Of a DNA stretch of 64,000 bases, positions 10,681 to 20,980 are shown one piece after another. The notes under the pieces were generated by a model, which saw only the letters and a list, made by a program, of their open reading frames with translations, ran no database searches and had not been told where the DNA came from. Source of the DNA: Zopfochytrium polystomum (taxonomy: Eukaryota; Chytridiomycota; Chytridiomycetes; Chytridiales; Chytridiaceae). The stretch is taken from positions 62,001-126,000 of the forward strand of contig JAIVFJ010000022.1 in assembly GCA_025765615.1 (NCBI GenBank), written 5' to 3'. Position 1 is the first letter of the stretch. Every line of letters begins with the position of its first letter. A program made the translations under genes and the position numbers.

Positions 10681-13600
10681 ATGCCACCACCACACCCGCC
10701 GTTCTTCTCCGGCGGCGCCGGCGGCCGCCGGTCGCAGCAACGCACCCCCGGCGGCGGCGGCTTCGGCGCCGGCGGCCGCCGGCCGCAGCAACGCAGCCCC
10801 GCCGGCGACGGCTTCGGCGGCGGCGGCGGCGGCGGCGGCTCGGACCTGGACCGCAACCGGTTCGCGCGCCGCGACTTCGCGCCGGCGTTCATCCAGGCGC
10901 GGCGGCCTCCCGGGCAGTGGGACCGCCAACCGCGATGGGACCGCCAGCCGCCGTCATCGGACTACGACGCCCCGCCGCCGCCCGTGATCGTCGGCGCGGG
11001 CGGCCGCGCGGCGCGACGCCAGGCGTCGCCGGCAGCGGTGGAAGCGTGACGACGACGACGGCGACGGCGACGGCGGCGGCGACTTACAGCGACGACGAGA
11101 CGCCGCGGTCGCAGTCGCCGCAGCGCCCCCTGGCCGGTCCGATCGCGCCGCGGGAGCATTCGCCGCTGGCGGTTCTCAGCGGGCCGAACGCACTGACGGC
11201 GAGGCCAAATAAGGCGGGCGACCGCGGGGGCGGCGGCAATTGGACGGTGACGGTCCGCGACAGTGGCAAGGGCGTTACAAACAACAGCGCGTATGCTTTG
11301 GCGGCGGCGGCGCGGCGTGCGGCGGCGGCGACACCGGACGAGCGGCGAGCGGTGGCGCGGCAGAAGGTGCTGGAGAAGAGGAGGGAGAAGAGGAGGGAGG
11401 AGAGGAAGGAAGAGAGGAGGCGACTCAAAGAGGAGAAGGCTGCTGCGCCGCCGCGGCTCGGGGACGGAGTGGAGCCGGCTCATAAGGAGAAGTACGAGGC
11501 GATCCAGGGGGAGGAGAAGGAGTTGAAGCGGCGGGAGAAGGAAAAGTTGGCGCGAGAAGCGGCGCAGAGGAAGGCCGAGAAGGAGCGGCTGAAGAAGGAC
11601 CAGGTATTAAGGAACGAGCCGGCGTTCCTGAATTCATCGGACGGGACCCCCTTGAACACATTCGAAACGAGGCCGATCTCGGCGGTTACGCCGCGGCCCA
11701 ATCTGGATAAGTTTGCGAGACGGAATGTGGAGCAGCTGAATGAGGTTTGCGCATTTTAATATCCGATGTTGCTTTTTTGCCGTTGTGCTATACTAAATTG
11801 ACTTGAATTTGCCAACAGAAAAAGAAGATAAAGGGGGTTGGCAAGATCAGTCGCAGATTTGATGAAGTTGCGTTCCGGGCTGCCCAGACCGAACTCTTGC
11901 TGTCCGGAATCCGCAGGGTAACAGAGCATCTTTCTCGTTCTTCTTTTCGAATGGCGTGGCTGCTTGTTTCCAGTGGCCCCCCAATCCTTACCCACCACTA
12001 ACACGAGAAACGTCATTGAAACAGTTTCCTCAAAGCCGAAGGTGCGGAGCGCACGTACAAATTCACGCAGGAACAAATCAAGGAGGCCGTCGACCTGAAC
12101 ACGCAGGCAAAGATCTTTGATCTGCGGCTGCCCGACTTTGGACCGTACACGGCAGACTATACCCGGAACGGGCGGCACCTTGTGATCGGTGGGCGGAAGG
12201 GCCACGTGGCCACGATGGACTGGAAGACCAAGAAGATGGGATGCGAGCTGCATCTGGGCGAAACGGTGCGAGACGTAAAGTAAGCTATAATCCATCCCGC
12301 GACGAATTTTCCGCCAGATGTCCACGGCTCTGGCATCCTTGGCCCCGTACGCCTCATGGCTGATTTGCTTGCACCCTCTCCCCACAACCCCCTACTCCAA
12401 TCTCGACCAGATGGCTCCACAATGAAACCCTCTTTGCGGTCGCGCAGAAAAAGTTCATTTACATCTACGACAACTTTGGCACGGAAGTGCACTGCCTCAA
12501 GGAGCACCTGGAGCCGACGCACCTCGACTTTTTGCCGTACCATTTCCTGCTCGTGTCGGCGAACGGGCGCGGGCACCTGAACTACCAGGACACGTCGACG
12601 GGGGCGATGGTGGTGAGCATGAAGACGGGGATGGGCCCGTGCCGCGCGCTGGCGCAGAACCCGTGGAACGCGGTGATGACGATGGGCCACGGCGACGGCG
12701 TGGTGACGATGTGGACGCCGAACCATCCGACGCCGGTCGTGAACATGCTGGCGCACAAGGGTCCGGTGCAGGCGGTGGCGGTGGATCGTGGCGGCAAGTG
12801 AGTCTCCGCCGCCCCTCAACATCCCCGCTTTCTTTCCGTCTGACATAAACTTTTTCCTTCTAGTCATCGTCCCGGGGGCCACGCAGCTACATGGTCACAA
12901 CAGGCCTAGACGGTCGGATGAAAGTGTTTGACGTGCGAACGTACAAAACGCTCAACGAGTACTACACGCCGACGCCGGCGGCGCAGCTGTCGATCAGCCA
13001 GCTGGGGCTGCTTGCGGTCGGGTACGGGTCGCACGTGACGGTGTGGCGGAACGTGCTCGGGGAGGACAAGGCGCGGTCGCCGTACATGTACCACCACATC
13101 GCGGACGGGTCGGCGGTGTCGCGGCTGCGGTTCTGCCCGTACGACGACGTGCTTGGGGTCGGGCACGCGGGCGGGTTCGCGTCGCTGGCGGTGCCCGGAG
13201 CGGGAGAACCCAACTACGACGCGATGGAGGGCGTCAACCCGTACATCACAAAGGAACAGAGGAAGACGTCCGAGGTCAGGGCACTGCTGGAGAAGGTTCG
13301 TGTTTTTTTTCCCCCCTCCTTTTGCATTTGTTTATCTTGTTTTGGCCCGCCCGCCCCCCACGATCGCTGCACCTAATCCAAAAACACCTCTCCTCTTCCC
13401 TTCTGTCGCGCACCGAAGATCCAACCGGACATGATCGTGCTCGACCCGACGGCGATCGGGACGGTGAAGGGGACGGGATCAGTGAAGGGGGTAGCCATTC
13501 CAAAGATTTTGTTCGAGGCGAACAACCCGGGCGAGACGTACAAGCCAAAGGAGCCAAAGCCCGCCCTGCCGCGGAGACCGCCGCGGCAACAGGAGCAACG

Positions 13601-13966
13601 CATTGTGAAGGGGAGCCCAATGGACCCTAAGGCTTCCATCCTCATTGGTGGGGCGGCCAACCTGACGGTGAGAGCCGCTTTCTTTTCAAAATTTTTATTC
13701 TCTTTTTTTCTGTTGGGTGGCGTTCTTTTGCGACTTTTTTTTTTTTTTTTGTCTTTGTCTTGCGCCAGAGTGCCACCGCCCCCTTCGGCTAAACTTTCCA
13801 CCTCCCATAGCCCAAGCAAAGAAGGCGCGCTGCCTTCAAAAGGTACAGAGAACAGAAGCGGGAGGCGGAGGAGCGCCGAGCGGCGGGCATAAAGCGGTCG
13901 GCGGAGGACGCGCGCATGTCGCGGCTGTTGGACCGGTTCAAGAGGAAGGTGCGGAAGGTGCGATGA
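10681..13966 (+). CDS. UTP7: U3 snoRNA-associated protein 7 (UTP7/WDR46/BING4)
   Basis: Component of the small-subunit processome, a nucleolar WD-repeat protein needed for 18S rRNA maturation. Exons: 10681-11744, 11819-11917, 12025-12279, 12411-12797, 12887-13295, 13419-13667 and 13811-13966. The core matches the family closely: FLKAEGAERTYKFTQEQIK, DFGPYTADYTRNGRHLVIGG, NETLFAVAQKKFIYIYD, LAQNPWNAVMTMGHGDGVV, then the BING4 C-terminal part IQPDMIVLDPTAIGTVKG and a basic tail RLLDRFKRKVRKVR. Codons split across introns rejoin correctly (VK|W, GGN|Y). Exon 1 encodes a long glycine/proline/arginine-rich and then Lys/Glu-rich N-terminal extension much larger than in yeast, with one apparent frame change near 11,040. 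The exon 2/3 junction is off by one base (G run at 11,916). Confidence 0.9.
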
Positions 13967-14640
13967 GAAAAGAAAAGAAAAAAAAAGGCGCTGGAGAAGA
14001 GAGGACTCCGGTGTTTCCTTCTTTGCTCGCGACCACTGTTTCGAAAGTCGGGCGCGGCGTATCACGTTTTTTTTCGCATTATTTGATTTTTGTTTGAATC
14101 TTCCAATGGAAGCAGCTTACTCAGCCCCCGACAATGGCGCGCCCGTGCCACCCGCGCATAGTTTTTTATTTTTTTTTGTCTTGACAAATTTTCTTGTGCT
14201 TTTCATTTTCTGCAATCTTGTTGCTCATGCCGTTTTCTGACGGCGCCCCTCCAATGCGCATCGCGCGGGCGGGAGACAAAACAGAACCGGGTTTTGTGCC
14301 GAAAGCCGCAGGGAAAAAAACGAATGCGCAAACAAGCATAAAAAGAAGGAAAAAAACGAAAAAGAAAAAAACAGCACAAAAAAAAACAAAAAATAGAAAC
14401 CCCACCAAAACCTGAACCAAGGACAACAGTTGTTTTTGGTTCGAGTTTCGAGCTAACGCGCATGAGCAGCTTTCTTGGACTCCATTCGGCCCCGCTTGCT
14501 CTCCCTCTCTGCTCCTTTCCATACTCTTTACATGTAATCAATCTTCTCACGTCCCCACTCCCACCCGTCTGGCGCCCAATTACAAGGATCCAGGCGCCTC
14601 TCAAGCAAGGCGCAAACCTCCCCAGGCCTCACCTGCCCGC

Positions 14641-14644
<4 letters not shown>

Positions 14645-14712
<68 letters not shown>
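14645..14712. repeat. CT dinucleotide microsatellite
   Basis: Nearly uninterrupted CT repeats of about 68 bp. The apparent reading frames across it (Ser-Leu or Arg-Glu repeats) are artefacts of the repeat. Confidence 0.9.
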
Positions 14713-15029
14713 GCTTTTGGGGGCTGCATTTGCCAGTTATGTGCACTTGGTAGCCTGGCAAGGTGCGAGTGCAGGGGCACGCGTGTTTGGTCCTTGTCGG
14801 CGCACAAAGAAAAGAAAGAAAAAAGAAAAAAAAAAGAGTGGAAACAATTCAAAAATCTGTTCGTCAGCTCTCTGTCCCTCCCTCTCTCTCTCCTATCTCT
14901 CTTCTCTCTTTTTTTTTTGTTTTGGAAGGAGGGGTTGATTGGAACAAAGAAGGAACAAAGAAAACTGAAAAACGGAAGAAATGAAATAAAAGCAAGCAAT
15001 GGCGAGAAAGAGAGAGAAGGGACAGGCAG

Positions 15030-15126
15030 GCAGACAGACAGACAGACAGACAGACTAGGCACAAACGTGAGTGTGACCTCTATCAATCAATCAATCAATC
15101 AGTCAGTCAGTCAGTCAGTCAGTCAG
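15030..15126. repeat. cluster of three tetranucleotide microsatellites
   Basis: CAGA repeats (about 15,030-15,055) are followed 25 bp later by ATCA repeats (15,081-15,100), which run directly into GTCA repeats (15,101-15,126). The last two differ by one base per unit, so one probably arose from the other by mutation and expansion. Confidence 0.85.
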
Positions 15127-15417
15127 GCCAGTCGTCCATTGAAGGAAACTCGCTGTTGTTGTTTCGCTCAATTGCGGTTTACCGCTTTCTCTCTCTTCTG
15201 CTCTGCACTCTACCTTGCCTCACCCTGCGACCCCCGAGCCCGTCAACCCTGACTCTTCTTACCCAGACCCCGCTTCCACCCGGTTCCAGCGAGCCTCGCT
15301 TGACGCAAGGGCGTCAGCCAGTCGACGCGGCCGCCGCCCACCCCTCCGAGTCCTGACAATACCCCTCCTAGCAGCCGAAACAAAACCCCCGCCCACCCTC
15401 ACCCCCACCCTCCAACA

Positions 15418-18400
15418 ATGCCTCTCGATCAGCAGATCACCCACTACTCGGTCCACACGCCCGCCCACCTCGTCCCCCGCCCCACCTCCGCCCACGCCGC
15501 CTCGCAGAACACCGTCGCTCCGCCGCCGCCGCCGCTGGCGAGGATCCCCGTCGCCAGCTTCAGGCTCTCGGCGCACGTCCTGGCGAGCCTGCGCGACCTC
15601 GCCCGTCTTCAGCAGGAACCGGGCGGGGCCGACGGAGGCGGTGGCGGCGACGGTGGCACCGCGCGACGCAGCGGCCCTGCTGTGTCGCTCACGCTGCCCC
15701 CCGGCTCTTCGATACTCACCGCCCTGCTCGGCGGCGGCGCCGCGACCGGCAAGCAGGTGGACAGCAAGACGGTCAAGACCGGCGCGCTCGCCGGCAAAGC
15801 TAAGGTTCGGGAGGGTGAAGGGCTTTTTGACTCTGGCTTCTTTTGGCTTCGCCTCGTTTTTGCGCTCCGTTCTAAACAGTCACCGCCCACTTTCGGCCCG
15901 TCTCAAACCCCGCTCCCTGCCCACCCTCCCCTCCTCCCCTCACGGTCCGATCCCGACAGGTGTCTATTGGCGACGAAACGTTTGATGTGAACCTGTCGAA
16001 GCAAGCCCCCGTGGAGATCTACGCCTCGCGGCGCAACGCCGCGGCGGTGGGCAACAACGGAATGAACCTATTGTCCCGTGTCACGGACTCCATGGCTGTG
16101 GTCCCCAAGATCGAGGACGCCAAACAGAGTCTTGTGGAGGCTAAGCTGGCTGCGTCGGAGAAGAGTAGGCGCACGACAAAGTGAGTAGGAGCAGCGTCGC
16201 TCCTCTTTAAGTTGATCGATTGCCTCTCTGACTCACTCCCAACTTGTCAGACAACTCGAACCTTCTGTTGCTGGCACTGCCTCCAGCGCCAGCCCGTCGT
16301 CAGCCGCAGCAAAACGGAAACCAAAGTCGTCGCTGTTGGGGCCGTCTCCTGTTGCTCTTTCATCTTCCTACATCCTCCTCGATCAATGTCAACAGCGTCA
16401 ACGCCGGCCTACCTCCGCCAGCGCCACCACCGAAACCAAAGCCACTCGCTCCGCTGGATGGAAAAACGCGTTACAAACTGTTGCATCTGCTAGCGATCAA
16501 GCCCTCCCCAGTCACCGAAGTCGTGCGGAGGCTCGGCAAAGAGCACGAGCGGCCGATTTTGGACTGTCTGAAGCAGGTACTTTAACCTTGGTTTACTTTA
16601 TATTTGCGTCCGGAAGCACAATCCTCACAACCACCTGCCCTCGCTCCCGAACAAAAACCACCAGGTTGCAACAGAGTCTAACGGTGTAGTTGCGTTGCAG
16701 TCGAAAGCCTATCTGGAGGTCTATCCATGGGAGTTCACCTACAGCTATCCTGAGCGAAAGAGCGTTATTCAACGAATGGAGACCGCCTACACCGCCCTCA
16801 AGATCCCACGAGATGCTCCCGAGTGGAAACGGCTTGAGCAAGCCCCCACCACCTCCCCGCCCACTTCCTCCCCAGAAAGCCCGTTACTCCTCTTCCCGCC
16901 CCAGCACCCGCTTCAACATCTCGAAAGAAGAACTCGTCCGCTTCGTCAAAGAAGAGCGCCGCGGCGTCGGTTTCCGCTGACGAGCGTGCGCCAGACGCGG
17001 CAAAGAGGGCAAAGAGCCCGCCGCCGTCAAAGTCGCGAAAGACGAAGGACGCGAAGGATGCCAAAGAGCCAAAGGAATCGAAATCCAAGGCTGCATCGAA
17101 GGATGTTAAAAGCGTTAAAGAATCCAAGGATGTGAGGGCCCCGTCGCCTGCGAGGGGCGTGAGGGCTCCGTCACCAGCGCGAGGCCCCAGGGCGCCGTCG
17201 CCTGCAAAGGGCTTGAGGGCACCGTCGCCAGCGAGGCACGCCCCAACAGCTTCTTCAACTTCAATCACTTCATCGAGTCTTTCCGTTTCCTCCACTCCAT
17301 CTGCTGGTGTCCAAACTCGCACGCCACCAAGCTCATCAAACTCTCACTCTATCTCCACCAAGACCTCCGCATCAACCACTTCCACATCAAGTACGCTTCA
17401 TTCTTCTGCATCGTTGTCTTCCGCGTCATCCGCATCAACAAAGAAGCGGAAAGCAAACCCCTCAAGCCACCCACCAGCAAACGAGCTTTCTCCAGACACT
17501 TCATCTTCTTCATCGTCATCAGCTTCGTCTCGCCCATCTACCAGCCGAAACCCGTCACCGATCCGACACCTTTCCACGGGAGCAAAAGTCCCGTACAGCA
17601 CACCAACAGCAAGCCAGGCGGGAGACACTCCGCCGCCCACGTCTGCGGCAGCAGCAGGGCCGTCAGATGCGGCAAAACCACCTCTGGCGGAAGCCAACCG
17701 CCCAAGGATTAAGGTGAAACTACGTGTGCCTGCGACTGTTCTGGCTGAGCACGCTGCTCAGCAGCAGCAAATGCAGCAACAGCAAACTCAGCCTGTGCAG
17801 GTGCAACAGCAGCCGCAGCAAGCTCCGCCCTCGGTGGTGGTGACCTCTGCCTCAACCGCTTCTTCTTCCAGCAAAACCGCGACAGCGTCGACATTGGCGA
17901 GGAGCCCGGCGTTGGCAACCTCCTACTCCTCTAAATCCTCCAAATCTTCCAAATACGGCAGCAGCAGCAGTAGCACCAGCAGCAGTAGCAGCAGTGCCAG
18001 CTCGAGCGGACTGGACCCCATGCAGGGGATCGAATCATCGACAGCTAGCCAGCCGCAGCCGCAACCGCGGTCGAGCGCTGTCTCCGCGACTTCGAGTCGC
18101 AATTCCGTCGGGGCAAGCAGTCCCCGCGCCCTCTGCAGCCACCGCAACGAAGCGGAAGCGGGAAGCTGACGAACCGGGCGCCATTTCCGCGTCTGGCTCA
18201 AGCAGAAGCAACATGGTCAGCTACTCGAGCAGCCGCATCAAGCGACGGCACCTCCTGAACCCGGCCTCGAGCGAGGAGAACCCGACGTCTTCGGCGTCGG
18301 CATCCGTCCCAAGACCGATGGACCTGGACAGTCCCGACAGCACCACCGGAGCAGACGACGAAGATGGGCAGCTCCACCCGCACGGCTCGCACCGCCGCGG

Positions 18401-18860
18401 CTCCATAGCCGCGGCCGCCACCCGCGCCCCGCACGTGTCTGCATCGCTCGCCGCAACGCTGGCCTCGTACGACGCGACGCCAACCTCCTACGCCTCGCTC
18501 CACACGCTCTTCCTCGACAAGCAGCGGGCGCAGGACGCCGCGTACGCCAAGCTGCGGCCGTTCCTGGCGCTGGCGGACTACCTGCGCAGCCCGCAGTACG
18601 CCGCCGCGTCGGACCAGGCGGGCCTGCAGCACTCGCCGTCCCCGCGGCTGTCGCAGCTGTACCAAGACATACTGGAGTCGGGCTTGTTCAACGAGGAGCT
18701 GCTGGCGGGTAGGGTCCCGGGCGGGCCGTGGCGCATGGACGGGGCGAGGGTGATGGAGGTTGCCGGGGTGCTGGCGCGCGAGTACGAGGAGGCGAGGAAC
18801 GAGGTGGCGGCGGTGCGCGATCGCGGGTTTTCGCTGTTCGGCGGGAAGCGCTCTGGGTAG
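15418..18860 (+). CDS. ELL: RNA polymerase II elongation factor ELL-like protein
   Basis: Likely nuclear elongation factor of the ELL family. Exons: 15418-15804, 15960-16180, 16251-16576 and 16665-18860 (stop at the end of KRSG). The recognisable part spans exons 3-4: DGKTRYKLLHLLAIKPSPV, then LGKEHERPILDCLKQV|ATESNGVVALQSKAYLEVYPWEFTY, then PERKSVIQRMETAYTALK. This corresponds to the winged-helix segment of ELL (RVIHLLALK..., LQQVA..., L...VFKELQRDWPGY). Exons 1-2 would be the ELL N-terminal beta domain (KVSIGDETFDVNL). A long Ser/Pro/Gln-rich linker with APSPARG repeats and basic KRKRE clusters follows. The C-terminus (SYASLHTLFLDKQRAQDAAY) could be a diverged occludin-type domain, which is uncertain. 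Frame changes occur near 16,370, 16,850 and 18,115. Confidence 0.6.
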
Positions 18861-20980
18861 AGGGGCTAGGGGTGCGCGTGGAATGCTGGAATTAGGTGTG
18901 ACTTGTGCTTGTGCAAATCGGGAAAGGGCTTTTCGAGAGGAGGTATTCGGTCGACTTCTGACTGGCTTTGTCTTTGCCCATTTGCCCGTTTTGCCAACGC
19001 AAAACTCCCCTTCTCGGCTGGCGTCCTGCAATCGTCTTTCCTATTTTTTTATACTCTCTGTTTGTTTGCCATTGCTTTTCGTTCCTCGGCATTTTTGCCT
19101 TGCCCCCCGTTCTTGTTCCCATCTCGTTGCGTGTAGCCGAGAAAAACTCCCACCCGTGTGTTGAGTCTACATACTGATTTCTGCGCTTTACTGCTTGCTA
19201 CTGCTTGCTCACGCTGTATGACCCACCTTCCTCCTCCTCCTGACACCCCGTCAGTCTCTTTCGAATGTTTGTTGTGGCCATTTTTTAACTGACCATTTAA
19301 CCGCGAGGAAAAATGCCTCCTGTCAAACAGCCACCCTCTCTTCCGTCCTTGTAGCTCCTCTACCCCTCCAACTCGCCGCACGTTGTTCGTTTGCTCTGCT
19401 TTTTCTATTTTTTTTTTTTTTCTTTCGTTTCTGTGTTCTCTGTGTGCAATGGTTTTCATTGCGATCTCGCTCCGCAAATAATGGAGCGAGATCGCAATCT
19501 CCCCATAGCCCCTCACCCCCTTTCTCGCTCGTGCTTTGACTTTACTGTCTCTAGCCTCCTGCGTTCCTTACGAAACAAAATCCTCCCAAGGGTTTTTGTT
19601 TCCCTTGATTCCCCCCTTCATTCCCTCTCATCTTTAAAAAACAAGCCCTCCTCTGCCCCCGTCGGCATTTGGAGCGGGGACCCGGCCACTTTTGTTTCTA
19701 TTCGCTTTGTTTTTCTCCTTTTTCCTCCCTCCCCCTCCAGACTCCTGGCCTTAGCGGGGTAAGAGGGCGTTTATCTTCATATTATTAATATCGCTTTCTG
19801 CTCTTTTTTCCTCGAATTTTTTTTTTTTTTTGTTTTTGTGGAACCTCGCTCATATTCCTTCTACATGGCTTCCCTTCCCACCTCCCAACGCTGCTCTCCC
19901 TCCTCCCCCCTGCTCCCATCCCCCCTTACCCTGTCATTTAAACGAACGACGGCGACGCGGCGGCCGTATTCCCAATCGATTTCCCCCCTTCCCCTCCCTT
20001 GTTGCTTTGCTTGTTTGCTCCGTCTGCTTTACCTCTGTTGTTAATCTTGTTTCTTGTCTCCCGTCCCCCTCGTCTTCCCTTCCTTAAAAAAGCCTGATGG
20101 GGGTTGTTGTTGTATTCCCCCTAACCCTTTACCCTGGCGGTCCCAAAGTATCGAACCCGTCTGCCTTTTGCCTCCCACCTTCGGAATAAGAAAAGCTGGT
20201 CGTCCCCCCTTCCTCGTCTATACATACCTTATTTTTGAACCGTGAACCAGTAGTTGCCCCCCTACTCGTCCTTGCCCTTTCGTCCACCCATAGCTCGTCT
20301 TTCCTCGTTTTGTTTATTCATATTTTCTGTTTCTTCTTGTTTTGTGTTCCCAGTCTGCCATCACCCCCGTTCCCCGAATTCCCCGCCGTTTGCTTCACTC
20401 TTGTTTGTCGATTCTTCTATTGATTTGGTTTTTTTCTTTTTCGTCTTCTTCTTTCTCCGCACAGCCACTGCTACTGCCCCGCTGCCCGGACCGACCCTGC
20501 CCATTATTACTTGTACCACTACCCGAATTGCTTCCTGTTTGTTTCCTCTCCGTCTGGCCTTTGCCCTCGACTGCTTGACTTTGTTTAAATTTCCTTTTTT
20601 CCTTTTCTCTCTCTCTCTCTGATTGTGTCCTTGCTCCTGTCTTGCTCCTCCTTCCTCCGGCGAATTTTTGAACCTTCGCCTTACTGTTCCCCCAGCTGGG
20701 CCGCTCGGCCCCCCGACCCTGCTTGTTTCCCCACCCTTTTTGAAAACGAGTTTACCCCCAATGAAAGAAACTGGACAAACTACTATTGACTGGCTGGCTG
20801 GGAGTGACTGACCGGAAATGAGGGAAAAGTGCGCGTACGAAATGGTTTGGGGGAGTGTTGGAGGGAAAGGTTTGCATCCACAAGGAGTGGGGTGTGGTTG
20901 CTGCGCCTCGATCTTTGTCTGTCTTTCTTTCTTTTTTTCTCGCACACACGACGGCTTGCAACCGCGCGCGAGGACAGATA
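18861..20980. other. long intergenic region, pyrimidine-rich
   Basis: About 2.1 kb without a convincing gene. The plus strand is strongly C/T-rich with many short Leu/Ser/Pro frames that are shadows of composition. It contains a perfect 16-bp hairpin at 19,458-19,498. The segment just before 20,981 should hold the JJJ1 promoter and leader; a long polypyrimidine run precedes the start codon. Confidence 0.55.
19458..19498. repeat. perfect 16-bp inverted repeat (hairpin)
   Basis: Left arm 19,458-19,473 (ATTGCGATCTCGCTCC), 9-nt loop 19,474-19,482, and an exactly complementary right arm 19,483-19,498. It lies mid-way between two same-strand genes, in C/T-rich DNA where such a mixed-base palindrome stands out. 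Confidence 0.95.

Larger units (their letters stand above)
13967..15417. other. intergenic, low-complexity and microsatellite-rich
   Basis: No credible gene. It holds A-rich and T-rich runs, a long CT tract (about 14,645-14,712), a CAGA tetranucleotide run (about 15,030-15,055), and adjoining ATCA and then GTCA tetranucleotide runs (15,081-15,126). The last few hundred bases are pyrimidine-rich and are probably the promoter and 5' leader of the ELL-like gene. Confidence 0.6.
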
